Shown in pieces: positions 7,408 to 15,534 of a DNA stretch of 22,736 nt. Within the stretch, counting starts at the first letter, position 1, and every line of letters starts with the position of its first letter. The notes beneath the pieces were generated by a model that was not told the origin of the DNA, did not search any database, and was given only the letters and a program-made list of their open reading frames with translations. A program made the translations under genes and the position numbers. Location: contig CAYUZN010000020.1 in assembly GCA_964449295.1 (NCBI GenBank), forward strand, positions 1-22,736. Reading direction: 5' to 3'. This DNA comes from CANJJB01 sp964449295 (GTDB lineage Bacteria > Chlamydiota > Chlamydiia > Chlamydiales > Rhabdochlamydiaceae).

Positions 7408-8498
7408 TTTATCTTGCTTACCGTCTTCAACATCTCACTGTCAGATGTGCTGTTGCAGAAGAAAAGGTTAAAATACAACAGCAGCTCAAAGAGACATTTC
7501 AAGCTCTATCAACAGAGGTTCTAGATAAAACCAATCGCTCTTTTTTAGATCTGGCTAAAGATGATCTTAGTAGAAAGCATGAAGCTTTGACAGAGATGAT
7601 GAGTAAACTAGAAAAGGGGATCGGTCAAATTGAAAATGAGCGTAAGCTTGAACATGGCGCTCTTCGAGAGCAGCTCTATTCTTTGTTAGAGATAGAAAAG
7701 CAGCTTCGTAAAGAAACATCTAACCTTGTCAAAGCTCTCAGATCTCCTAATACGCGCGGGCGTTGGGGGGAGTTTCAACTAAAAAGAGTCGTTGAATTAG
7801 CGGGCATGCTGTCACACTGCGATTTCTATGAACAAACACAGGAAATCGTGGGCGATGTGCGGTTTAGACCTGATTTAATTGTTCGTCTTCCGGGAGAGAG
7901 GCAAGTTGTCATCGATGCTAAAGTCTCTTTAGAAGCTTATTTAGAGGCCATCGAAATCATAGATGGCCCTGCCAAGGAACTCAAATTCAAAGAGCATGCT
8001 AAACAAATTAGATCTCACATCACATCTTTAGGAAAAAAATCTTACTGGGAACATTTCCAGCCAACACCTGAGTTTGTGATTCTCTTTATTCCCTCTGAAA
8101 CAATGTTCAGTGCAGCCTTAGAATATGATCCAGGACTGATTGAAGTAGGCGTGAATGAAGGGGTCATTATAGCAACGCCGACAACCTTGATTGCTCTTCT
8201 AAGGGCAGTCTCCTACGGGTGGAAGCAGGAGAGTCTCTCTCGTCATGCTGAGCAAGTCAGAGAGCTCGGCCATGAGCTCTACAAAAGGCTTGTCGACATG
8301 GGACAGCATTGGTCACGGATGGGTAAATCTTTAGCAAGCTCTGTTGAGTCTTATAATAAAGCAACCGGCACCCTAGAGAGTCGGGTTTTTGTCACAGCCA
8401 GACGATTTAAAGACCTAGGAGCAGCTGCAGAGTCACTCGATCTTCCAGAGAACGAGCTTATCGATCGCATCCCCAGAGAAACAACTCCCAATAGCTAA
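7353..8498 (+). CDS. rmuC: RmuC family protein (DNA recombination)
   Basis: A 381-aa RmuC-family protein. In E. coli rmuC limits inversions at short inverted repeats, and the family core resembles PD-(D/E)xK nucleases. The order is typical: an N-terminal membrane anchor (residues about 6-25), a coiled coil (30-125), then the RmuC core with the hallmark SPNTRGRWGE block (about 130-139), the D-V-R-F-R-P-D segment and V-V-I-D-A-K (about 189-194), the likely nuclease-fold motif. Length is normal. The GTG start overlaps the preceding stop by four bases and follows a GAGGAGGA ribosome binding site. The first 15 or so residues are the part copied into the chimeric ORF upstream. Confidence 0.92.
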   Translation: MTLLGYSLSGIALLIILVIYLAYRLQHLTVRCAVAEEKVKIQQQLKETFQALSTEVLDKTNRSFLDLAKDDLSRKHEALTEMMSKLEKGIGQIENERKLEHGALREQLYSLLEIEKQLRKETSNLVKALRSPNTRGRWGEFQLKRVVELAGMLSHCDFYEQTQEIVGDVRFRPDLIVRLPGERQVVIDAKVSLEAYLEAIEIIDGPAKELKFKEHAKQIRSHITSLGKKSYWEHFQPTPEFVILFIPSETMFSAALEYDPGLIEVGVNEGVIIATPTTLIALLRAVSYGWKQESLSRHAEQVRELGHELYKRLVDMGQHWSRMGKSLASSVESYNKATGTLESRVFVTARRFKDLGAAAESLDLPENELIDRIPRETTPNS

Positions 8499-8580
8499 CA
8501 CCCAAACTTGTCAGATGCTTTTTTATAAATTACAAGATGAACATTTGTGGTAAAGTGACACTTTGAACATGAGGTTATAT

Positions 8581-8892
8581 ATGGTTACTCACAGCAGAAA
8601 AAAGAGGGGTCGTGTAGGAGAAAGAAAAAAAATAAAACAAAGACCGAAGAAAGTGCGTTTGGCTGTGGAGTGTACACCTACAGAGCGCAAATATATGAAA
8701 ATGCTAGCTGCTCATGAAAAAAAAACTTTAGAAGAGTTCGTGTTGGAATCTGTTAAAATGCGTTTTCAGGAATGCGCAAATTCCCATACTCCAAATAAAG
8801 AAACAGAGGCTGCTTTGGAAGATGCAGAACAAAAAAGAGGTCTTTGCCAATATGGCTATATAGAAGAATTGTTTAAATCTTTAGGAAAATAA
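8581..8892 (+). CDS. Antitoxin-like small protein (ribbon-helix-helix/RelB type), unpaired
   Basis: The ATG at 8581 is chosen because GAGG lies six bases upstream; TTG 8563 and ATG 8569 are in-frame alternatives. The 103-aa protein has a very basic N-terminus (residues 6-24). A segment VRLAVECTPTERKYMKMLAA (about 25-44) with K-TLEEFVLESV after it resembles the beta strand and helices of DUF1778 or RelB/DinJ ribbon-helix-helix antitoxins. The C-terminal part, NKETEAALEDAEQ..GL....YIEELFKSLGK, resembles the toxin-binding tail of RelB-type antitoxins (ET-xxAIEEA ... S-VEELF-xxL). No toxin ORF follows: the next 110 bases are non-coding, and the next gene is on the other strand. It is therefore an orphan antitoxin or a transcription regulator derived from one. 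Assignment is by pattern recognition only. Confidence 0.6.
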   Translation: MVTHSRKKRGRVGERKKIKQRPKKVRLAVECTPTERKYMKMLAAHEKKTLEEFVLESVKMRFQECANSHTPNKETEAALEDAEQKRGLCQYGYIEELFKSLGK

Positions 8893-8964
8893 AGAAGGAA
8901 CAATTACATTTGTACGCTTAGGTACGCATTTAGAAGTGTTCAAGTGATATTAGTCTCAAGTAAA

Positions 8965-8992
8965 AAGAGCCTCTCCGTTAAGAGAGGCTCTT
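8965..8992 (-). terminator. Rho-independent terminator of the SH3-domain gene
   Basis: A perfect 11-bp stem, AAGAGCCTCTC paired with GAGAGGCTCTT, closes a 6-base loop. On the minus strand the stem is followed directly by a run of T, as expected for intrinsic termination of the gene that stops at 9005. On the plus strand it is followed by A residues, so it would serve the antitoxin-like gene poorly. Confidence 0.85.
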
Positions 8993-9004
8993 AAAAAACT
9001 ATGC

Positions 9005-10273
9005 TTAATGCTCTACACCTAGAACGAAGTAGGCAGGGAATGCAAAATTATTGTTCTCTCGAGGAGAGGCAAGCATCGATACTTTTTTCCCAACATACTC
9101 TTGGAGGTTGATTTGAGTGCTGTAGAGATAAGCTACAGGGAGATTTTTATCATCACGCACAATATAGTCGCCTGGCTTATTTTTAACAGGAGCTGTGTAA
9201 GGTTCGATAATTCCTGAGACGACAAGGCCACTTTGGCGTTGCTCTTCATAGAAGTCATCTAAAGCTCTCTCATCATTTCTACAAGACCAAGATAAATAGA
9301 GCGACTCTTCAATCGGTTGCCAGAGATTCATGCGATCTGTTGCACCTTTCTGAGATTGATGAGATGTTTCAAAGTGACTGACGAGTTGATCGGTTTCTGC
9401 TCCGAGCTTGAGATTAGCTTTTTCTTCTAAAAAGGCGATTCTCTTTTCGAGATACTCTTCTTGAATAGCGACGAGTGCTTCTTGAGCTTTTTCTGCTAAA
9501 TCAGATAAGTCTTTATAGTCACTCACGATCACTTCATAATTGTGTTTGATCTGAGATAAATCGATCTCATTAAAGGGGCGTTGCATTTCAGACTTAGCTA
9601 AGAGAGAGGCTGAGGTGAAAAGTTGTTCTGCTGTTGCCTTTCTTTTGTCAAATTGAGTTTTTAATTCAGGTCCACCTGCATATTCGACAAACTCTTTAGC
9701 TATATAAAAATGAGCATCACTAGGAGGTGTGATTTCAAGCCATTTATTATTTGTTTTGCAGAGAGTGTTTCCGACTCGATCTCCTGAATTGAGATGAGCA
9801 ATCACAGGTGCATCTAAAGAAGGCTCTAAACGAACATTGACTCTGTTGCCTTCAACAACGCCATCTAGAACAAAACTGCGAAACACATAGGCTTTCATAT
9901 CTTTAGGTGGTTCAACAGAATAAAAATCACCTTTTTCTCCTACAATCACTAACAGATCATTTTTGTTGAGTTCTGTGACGACTCTACTGTCTAAATCAGG
10001 AGAGACGCGCATGCGTACTTTTCTCGCTTTGATTTTGCCTGTGAAAGAAGGGATAGATTTTTCAATAACAGGAGCAACGGCAACTTCTATCGCATGACTT
10101 GCAGGGGATGTAACAGGTTGCAGAGCTGTGGCTATATCAGATAACTCTAAAGATGAAGTCTCAGCTAGGGTTGCTTGTTCTTGCACTGCAAAAGCGCCTT
10201 CATCAGCTACGGCGCAAGTCGTGAAAGAATACAATCCCATCGCAATAAAAAAATGTGATAGATGCTTAGACAT
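9005..10273 (-). CDS. Secreted protein with two bacterial SH3 domains (CT017/Ctad1-like)
   Basis: The 422-aa product starts with a typical signal peptide, cleaved probably after AVA at residue 23, so it acts outside the inner membrane. Two consecutive bacterial SH3 domains are visible at about 80-137 (KARKVRMRVSPDLDS..V..L) and 140-198 (GNRVNVRLEPSLDAPVIAHL). A long helical region (200-290) and a C-terminal domain of unknown type follow. C. trachomatis CT017 (Ctad1) is an adhesin of similar length with two bacterial SH3 domains that binds integrin beta-1, and it lies beside CT016 and phoH as here; orthology is inferred from architecture and gene order. Whether adhesion is conserved in this organism is unknown, and peptidoglycan binding is the other usual role of such domains. 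AGGAGG lies ten bases before the ATG, and a strong terminator follows. Confidence 0.82.
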   Translation of the reverse strand: MSKHLSHFFIAMGLYSFTTCAVADEGAFAVQEQATLAETSSLELSDIATALQPVTSPASHAIEVAVAPVIEKSIPSFTGKIKARKVRMRVSPDLDSRVVTELNKNDLLVIVGEKGDFYSVEPPKDMKAYVFRSFVLDGVVEGNRVNVRLEPSLDAPVIAHLNSGDRVGNTLCKTNNKWLEITPPSDAHFYIAKEFVEYAGGPELKTQFDKRKATAEQLFTSASLLAKSEMQRPFNEIDLSQIKHNYEVIVSDYKDLSDLAEKAQEALVAIQEEYLEKRIAFLEEKANLKLGAETDQLVSHFETSHQSQKGATDRMNLWQPIEESLYLSWSCRNDERALDDFYEEQRQSGLVVSGIIEPYTAPVKNKPGDYIVRDDKNLPVAYLYSTQINLQEYVGKKVSMLASPRENNNFAFPAYFVLGVEH

Positions 10274-10395
10274 GGGGCTTATTCCTCCTAAAGATGGTTT
10301 AATACTTCATTCAATTCTGAAATAGTAGAATTTTCGATATGGAGTATTTAAGCGCCATTCTAGAATTTGGCTTTTTTTAATGCCAGAGAAAAAAG

Positions 10396-11082
10396 TTAAC
10401 TATGAAGAACTGCTTGGATGTGTTCACAGTTTTTTTGTCCGCAGGTACATCCAATAGGGCTGCCTAGAAAAACACTGTAATGTTCTTCAGTAGCAAGTGG
10501 ATTGGTCACAGTATATAATTGATCGCCGCTTTGCTTCACATCCCATGATCTGAATTTGAGATCCTCTTCAGAGACCTCTTCTTCAGGAGAAATCGTGTCA
10601 GAGGGCGCATGAAAAGCTCTCATAATTTGGCAGTGGGGGCAATTGCAATGAGGTTCTGCTTTTGGAAGAGATGAGACATCATCAACGCCGATATTTTTTG
10701 CCATATCAACCATTTTATCTAAAAGTTCTTTTGGCAAATCAGGGGTACCAGCTTGCTCTAAATTGTGTTGCAAAAGAGATGACATCCCTTCTATGCCAGG
10801 AAGGAGTCCTCCTGCTAGCAAGTTAAAGGGCAGAGTAAAAGATACGGGTTCACTTGTTTTTTTAGACTCATGATCTTCAAGAGAAAGAGCGTGAACAGAA
10901 AAAATATGATCGATCACATGAGGCTCTAAATGGGGAACCTCTATACGAGATCCTGAAATCAGTTCGATGATAAGAACAGGATTTCCAAATCTATTGTCAA
11001 TTTGTAAAGAGATGATATTTTTCCAGGAAGTTGAGATATAAGGAGGTAAACTTAACATTTTTTCATTAATTTTAATTTTCAT
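10396..11082 (-). CDS. SWIM-type zinc-finger protein of unknown function (CT016-like by position)
   Basis: A 228-aa protein with two cysteine clusters: H145-C146-N-C148-P-H150-C151 in the middle and C212-T-C214-x4-C219-x-H221 at the very end. The second fits the SWIM zinc-finger pattern C-x-C-xn-C-x-H followed by an AV-like helix, which is found in DNA- or protein-binding proteins. The N-terminal 60 residues look like a small beta-rich domain. There is no signal peptide or membrane helix, so it is probably cytoplasmic. It lies between phoH (divergent) and the SH3 protein (122 bases downstream), the place occupied by CT016 in C. trachomatis. A near-consensus promoter lies upstream. No enzymatic function is evident; zinc binding and nucleic acid or protein interaction are the inference. 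Confidence 0.75.
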   Translation of the reverse strand: MKIKINEKMLSLPPYISTSWKNIISLQIDNRFGNPVLIIELISGSRIEVPHLEPHVIDHIFSVHALSLEDHESKKTSEPVSFTLPFNLLAGGLLPGIEGMSSLLQHNLEQAGTPDLPKELLDKMVDMAKNIGVDDVSSLPKAEPHCNCPHCQIMRAFHAPSDTISPEEEVSEEDLKFRSWDVKQSGDQLYTVTNPLATEEHYSVFLGSPIGCTCGQKNCEHIQAVLHS

Positions 11083-11131
11083 ACTACCCTCACTATGATG
11101 TTAAAACATATCCAATGTCTTCTAAACAAGG

Positions 11132-11160
11132 ATTATATGGTATCGAAATAATCGAGTCAA
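11132..11160 (-). promoter_or_regulatory. Near-consensus sigma-70-type promoter of the SWIM protein gene
   Basis: On the minus strand TTGACT (11160-11155) and a perfect TATAAT (11137-11132) are spaced by 17 bases. The predicted start near 11125 gives a leader of about 43 bases with a GAGGG ribosome binding site before ATG 11082. This is the best promoter match in the window. Confidence 0.6.
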
Positions 11161-11238
11161 TTAAAATTAGCAGTCAAACATTTAAACTGCTGAAACTGAC
11201 ACTTAAGTACCTAATTATAAGTCGCTAAAATAAAAATG

Positions 11239-11267
11239 TTGTGCTACAGCTTGAGTTTCGCTATGCT
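11239..11267 (+). promoter_or_regulatory. Putative promoter of phoH
   Basis: TTGTGC (11239-11244) and TATGCT (11262-11267) are separated by 17 bases. Transcription from about 11274 would leave a very short leader that still contains the GAGGATAT ribosome binding site of phoH. The match is moderate. Confidence 0.35.
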
Positions 11268-11287
11268 GCGCCAAAAGAGGATATATT

Positions 11288-12661
11288 ATGCATATAGGTA
11301 GCGATGAGGAAGCTTTGGCTCAAATTAGAGAGAAGGAGAATACCAGCGTGAAACAGAAAACTTTTATCTTAGATACAAACGTTTTATTGCATGATCCTGA
11401 TGCTATTCGAAAATTTAAAGGCAATGAGGTTGTCATTCCTTTAGCCGTTTTAGAAGAGCTGGATGGGATGAAACGTCAATCCGATGAGCTGGGGAAAAAT
11501 GCTCGCCATGTGATGCGCTATATCGATTCTATTAAAAATGTGAAAGGCGCTAACATATATGAGGGGATTGCTATAGAAAATGGGATCACTCTCCGCATCT
11601 ATTTAGAGAGTAAAGCAGCTGACAAGAAGATCTTTCCTCTTCCTTTAGATCGTCATACCAATAAGATCTTAATGAATGCTTTTCAACTCAAAGAGCAAGG
11701 GGAATCTGTTGTCTTTGTCTCGAAAGATTTTGTCACACGTGTGAAAGCAGAAGCTATCGGTCTAGAGGCCGAAGATTATGAAAATCTTAAATTTTCTTAC
11801 GATCAAATCTATAAGGGTCATAGAAAAATTGAAGTGGCAAAAAGAGATATCGATCTCTTTTACAAGGATGGCTATCTTACGATTGAAGGGCAAGAATTTT
11901 CTCCTAATGAATATGCGATTTTAACATGTCCTGAAATGTCCTCTGCGGTCTGTAAGTACAATTCAGTGACTAAACGTCTTGAGCCTCTTTTGAAAATTAC
12001 GAAAGACATTTGGGGGATCCAGCCACTCAACGTCGAACAAAAATGTGCTCTTGATCTTTTGCTCAGAGATGACGTTAAACTTGTCACACTACTTGGTCCT
12101 GCAGGGACAGGCAAAACGGTGCTGGCTCTTGCTGTCGGTCTTAAAAAAGTATTCGATGAAGGAGGTTACACAAAAATCCTTGTGAGCCGTCCCATCATTC
12201 CTCTTGGTAAAGATATCGGCTATCTTCCAGGAACTAAAGAGGAAAAACTCTACCACTGGATGCAGCCTATCTATGATAACCTCGAGTTTCTCTGTCAATC
12301 AACCACAGGTGTTGGCAATGGAGCCGATGCTCAGCAGTGGATTATGGAGAGTAAGAAACTCGAAATGGAAGCCGTCACCTACATACGTGGAAGATCGCTT
12401 CCTAAAATGTACATCATCATTGATGAGGCTCAAAATTTAACACCTCACGAAGTTAAGACAATTATCTCGCGAGCAGGGAAAGGAACAAAAGTGATCCTCA
12501 CAGGAGATCCGACACAAATAGATAATCCCTATTTGGATAAAGATTCCAATGCTCTCACATTTGTTGTCGGCAAGATGAGAGATTATCCAACGTATGGACA
12601 CATCTTCCTTGAGCGCACAGAAAGATCAGAGCTCGCAGCTATCGCAGCTGAAGTTCTCTAA
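11288..12661 (+). CDS. phoH: PhoH-family protein with PIN domain (PhoH2 type)
   Basis: The 457-aa protein joins an N-terminal PIN-like nuclease domain (about 24-150; FILDTNVLLHDP with the first acidic residue D29, then VLEELD) to a C-terminal PhoH ATPase domain. Walker A is GPAGTGKT (about 269-276) and Walker B is YIIIDEAQNLT (about 374-384), followed by ILTGDPTQID, a helicase-like motif. PIN-PhoH proteins are ATP-dependent RNA-unwinding and cleaving enzymes in some bacteria, so a role in RNA metabolism is likely. Length is normal. The ATG at 11288 follows GAGGATAT; an internal GTG at 11351 would remove the first 21 non-conserved residues and is an alternative. The 3' end overlaps the convergent coiled-coil gene by four bases. 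Confidence 0.93.
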   Translation: MHIGSDEEALAQIREKENTSVKQKTFILDTNVLLHDPDAIRKFKGNEVVIPLAVLEELDGMKRQSDELGKNARHVMRYIDSIKNVKGANIYEGIAIENGITLRIYLESKAADKKIFPLPLDRHTNKILMNAFQLKEQGESVVFVSKDFVTRVKAEAIGLEAEDYENLKFSYDQIYKGHRKIEVAKRDIDLFYKDGYLTIEGQEFSPNEYAILTCPEMSSAVCKYNSVTKRLEPLLKITKDIWGIQPLNVEQKCALDLLLRDDVKLVTLLGPAGTGKTVLALAVGLKKVFDEGGYTKILVSRPIIPLGKDIGYLPGTKEEKLYHWMQPIYDNLEFLCQSTTGVGNGADAQQWIMESKKLEMEAVTYIRGRSLPKMYIIIDEAQNLTPHEVKTIISRAGKGTKVILTGDPTQIDNPYLDKDSNALTFVVGKMRDYPTYGHIFLERTERSELAAIAAEVL

Positions 12662-14370
12662 TTTTCTGTCGAAGAAGCAGGAAGCGCTACTTGTTTAAAA
12701 CGTTCTAGCTGAGTTTGTATATGTTTTTTTAGATCGTCACTTACATTTGGGTCTTTCAATAGGCTTTCAAGCAAACCTTGTATTTGTTCGACAAATACTT
12801 TGTAAGGTTGGAGTGTGCTTTTTAAGGTACTTAGCTCAGACTTGAGATCTTCTAATGCTTGATGTTCGTCTGCTTGTATGGCAGATATATTTGATTTGTA
12901 ATCTGTTTCATTGGTAAGTTGTGTTCGAAGCTTTTCTTCTCTTGATGAGGCCTCTTGTAACTGTTGCTCAAGTTCTTCGATCTGTTTTTTAGACCGTGAG
13001 ACTTCCTCTGTTAGTATTTTATCATGCTTAAGAGTAGTTTGTAATTGTGCTTGTAACTCACTCATTTGTTCTGTTAAGTTTGTCTTTTCGCTATTAAGTG
13101 TATTAATAGTGTCTTTTAACAGTTGTTGAGATGCAAGAAGTTGATCTCTTTCAGTTGTTAATTCTGTTAAAGCTAAAGACTGCTGTTGAGTAATTTCGAC
13201 AGCTTTTTGTTGCTTTTGTTCTGCTTCTTTTAGACGAGTTTTTTGTGATTCCTGGCAGCGTTGTTCATACTTTTCAATAGTTTGTAAATGTTCAGAGTAA
13301 CCATTGATTTGTGTTAAAGGCATTAACAACTTTATGAGAGACAGATCTGGTTCTTTGTGTGTATTCAAGTAGTTCAATATGTTTTGAAATACACTATCGA
13401 ACGCTTGATTTGAGCTTTCTATTTTAGCGATTGTATCTCTTGTCTCTGTCAGATCTTGCTGTAAGGTCTTTAATTGTATAGTGTGAGTCTCTTTTAAATC
13501 TTCAAGTTGTTGCTCAAGGGCTTTTGTTGGAGACTCTGTCCTTGCTGGAGAAGTAACGTCTTTCTGTGAATCACGTAATGTTGCAACTTCGATGTTGAGC
13601 GTAGCAATCGTCTGTTGCAAATCCTTATTATCTTTAAGCAGAGCCTCTTTATCATTATTTAATGTCTTATTACGTTGAGTTAGATCTTCTATTTGTTTTT
13701 CAAGATGAGCAACTTGATTTTCTAGAACCTGTTGCGTTTGAATAAGTGTTGCGATCTTTGCTTCATGATCGCTTGCTTGAGTTTCTAAATCTTGTTGATT
13801 TTTCTCAGTTAGAGTTTGTTTTAATTCAGCAATTAATTTTTCAGTTTCTTTAAACTGTGCTATACTGGCTTCTTTATCTTGTTCAAGGTCTTTAACTGTT
13901 GCTTCTAAAGTTTTTTTAGATGATGTTAATTCCAAAAGCTGTTGTTGTAGAGCTTGTAATTGCTTTGCGAGATCTTGATTTTGTTGAGTAAGCCCATCTT
14001 TTTCTAGTTTTAATCTTTTATAAGCAGAGTCTTTTTCTTGTATATTTGAGTGATAAATTCTCTCTAAATTTGAATGATTCTTTATCTGATCATCTAGGAT
14101 TTGCTGTTTTTCTTTTTCAAGTTTTGCAATGCGAGCTTGGAGTTTTTCTATAGTTGTATCTGAGTTCCCATTGGTATGGGTCAATTTTCCGTTTAAAGGA
14201 GGAGGCGGCGGCGGAGTTCTTCTTAACGCTATTTTTAAGATAAAAAAACATAGTATGGTGATAGCAGTTATCCCAACGGCAAGAGCTACGTTATGTCCTT
14301 GCCACTGTTTGGGAAGGCCGTAATTCATAGTGTTCCCAGGAGAGAGGTCGTAGATTCTCGAAATAGTCAT
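12658..14370 (-). CDS. Membrane-anchored coiled-coil protein with polyproline stretch
   Basis: The 570-aa protein has a short N-terminal tail, one membrane helix (about 28-49, VALAVGITAITILCFFILKI), two Arg, six consecutive prolines (53-58), and then almost continuous coiled coil to about 540, rich in Gln, Glu, Lys and Leu. The topology suggests a protein tethered in a membrane by its N-terminus with a long rod projecting away. Long coiled coils are common in chlamydial inclusion membrane and type III secreted proteins. C. trachomatis CT214, an Inc protein, also lies next to rpiA, but here there is a single helix rather than a bilobed hairpin, so this link is weak. The gene starts two bases after the rpiA stop without a clear Shine-Dalgarno sequence, implying coupled translation. 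Sequence similarity searches with it would be dominated by low-complexity matches. Confidence 0.75.
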   Translation of the reverse strand: MTISRIYDLSPGNTMNYGLPKQWQGHNVALAVGITAITILCFFILKIALRRTPPPPPPLNGKLTHTNGNSDTTIEKLQARIAKLEKEKQQILDDQIKNHSNLERIYHSNIQEKDSAYKRLKLEKDGLTQQNQDLAKQLQALQQQLLELTSSKKTLEATVKDLEQDKEASIAQFKETEKLIAELKQTLTEKNQQDLETQASDHEAKIATLIQTQQVLENQVAHLEKQIEDLTQRNKTLNNDKEALLKDNKDLQQTIATLNIEVATLRDSQKDVTSPARTESPTKALEQQLEDLKETHTIQLKTLQQDLTETRDTIAKIESSNQAFDSVFQNILNYLNTHKEPDLSLIKLLMPLTQINGYSEHLQTIEKYEQRCQESQKTRLKEAEQKQQKAVEITQQQSLALTELTTERDQLLASQQLLKDTINTLNSEKTNLTEQMSELQAQLQTTLKHDKILTEEVSRSKKQIEELEQQLQEASSREEKLRTQLTNETDYKSNISAIQADEHQALEDLKSELSTLKSTLQPYKVFVEQIQGLLESLLKDPNVSDDLKKHIQTQLERFKQVALPASSTEN

Positions 14371-14372
14371 GT

Positions 14373-15050
14373 TTAAATCATTTGTAAACGCCCATCGAGA
14401 AAACCTACAATCACCCTCCCCGCAAGTTCAAGGAAAAATCCTGTTTCGATAACACCAGGAACTTGAATAATCCGCTGATTATCTTCAGAAGGAGAGGTTG
14501 TCTCTGGACTAAGGCGAATATCATAAATATAGTTCCCATTTTCTGTCATTAGAAGAGTATTGTTTTTTTGCCTTAACTGGCCAAGAAAGCCTAATTTTTC
14601 AAGTTTGTGAATAGTTGAAAGAAACCCAAAAGGAATGATTTCTACAGGGAGGGGACATTTTCCTAACTTGGGCACGAGTTTAGTTTCATCGACGATGATA
14701 ATCACTTCTTGACTCATGCTGGCAATGATTTTTTCTCTTAAAAGAGCGCCTCCTCTTCCTTTGATCAGTCGTTTTTGAGGATCAATCTCATCGGCCCCAT
14801 CAACTGTGATATCAATAGATGTGATTGTATTGATATCTAGAATGGGTATTCCTCCTAACCGCGCTTGTTCTAAAGAAGAGGAAGATGTTGCCACAGCTTG
14901 AATTTTCAAGTTATTTTTACAGCGAGCGATAAGGCTCTCGATAAACCAATAGGCGGTTGTTCCTGTTCCTAGCCCAACTATCATGCCGTTTTCAATGAGT
15001 TCAGCAGCTTTTTGCCCTACAGATTTCTTGGCTTGTTCAATCGTATCCAT
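14373..15050 (-). CDS. rpiA: Ribose-5-phosphate isomerase A
   Basis: The 225-aa enzyme interconverts ribose 5-phosphate and ribulose 5-phosphate in the non-oxidative pentose phosphate pathway. Diagnostic motifs are present: GLGTGTTA (26-33) for phosphate binding, VDGADEID (83-90) with the two active-site Asp residues, KGRGGALLREK (97-107) with the conserved Lys and Glu, and IIVDETKLV. The length matches the family. It is the first gene of a two-gene minus-strand unit with the coiled-coil protein. The ATG at 15050 lacks a clear Shine-Dalgarno sequence, but the family begins at this position. Confidence 0.95.
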   Translation of the reverse strand: MDTIEQAKKSVGQKAAELIENGMIVGLGTGTTAYWFIESLIARCKNNLKIQAVATSSSSLEQARLGGIPILDINTITSIDITVDGADEIDPQKRLIKGRGGALLREKIIASMSQEVIIIVDETKLVPKLGKCPLPVEIIPFGFLSTIHKLEKLGFLGQLRQKNNTLLMTENGNYIYDIRLSPETTSPSEDNQRIIQVPGVIETGFFLELAGRVIVGFLDGRLQMI

Positions 15051-15067
15051 TTTTTTATGATATAATT

Positions 15068-15089
15068 TTTGGTAAATTATCTCACCAAA
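15068..15089. promoter_or_regulatory. Inverted repeat upstream of rpiA, possible operator
   Basis: TTTGGT and ACCAAA are separated by 10 bases about 20 bases upstream of the rpiA start, where a repressor would block transcription. A TATATC-like -10 element lies next to it on the minus strand. The half-sites are only six bases, so this may be chance. Confidence 0.25.
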
Positions 15090-15197
15090 GATTCTAATAT
15101 GTTTGGAATTTCAGACACTCTCTTATTGAATTTATTTTTAGTTGAAAAGATTATTTAAACAATTTATTTTTTTGGAATAGCTTTTAAGGGGAGTTGA

Positions 15198-15494
15198 ATG
15201 GCAAAACTAAGAAAAAAAGAGATCAATCGTGGCATTGTAGAAGAAAGTGAACAAACAAAAAGAGCAAGACAAAAATTGCAGAAGCGTATGGCGCTCATGG
15301 AAAAGAAAACAACACCTGAAGCCTTAAAAGATAAAACAGTTGCTATAGAAAGATGGATCGATCGCAGAACTCCCGAGAGAGTTGTGGTTAAAAAAGATCT
15401 TCCACTATTTGATAAAAATACGAATTCTGCCAAGCCGAGTAAGGGGATTTCGAAGATGCAGGACGCGCTTAGCAAAAAACTACTCGAAGCATAA
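15198..15494 (+). CDS. Small basic protein of unknown function
   Basis: A 98-aa, highly basic protein (MAKLRKKEINRG...) with no signal peptide, membrane segment, cysteine or recognised domain. The first half is a charged helix and the second half contains a DRRTPERVVVKKDLP segment. AAGGGGAG lies just before the ATG at 15198, which makes translation likely. It is 40 bases upstream of tyrS in the same direction and may be cotranscribed. Charge and size suggest nucleic acid or ribosome binding, but this is a guess. Confidence 0.7.
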   Translation: MAKLRKKEINRGIVEESEQTKRARQKLQKRMALMEKKTTPEALKDKTVAIERWIDRRTPERVVVKKDLPLFDKNTNSAKPSKGISKMQDALSKKLLEA

Positions 15495-15534
15495 ATTTTA
15501 ATAAAGTATACTTTCCTATCACAAGGGAAGATTT

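Noticed and set aside
14129..14323. Plus-strand frame with a poly-Gly run (GGGGGG) opposite the coiled-coil gene
   Set aside because: The glycine run is just the complement of the six proline codons; nothing else supports a gene.
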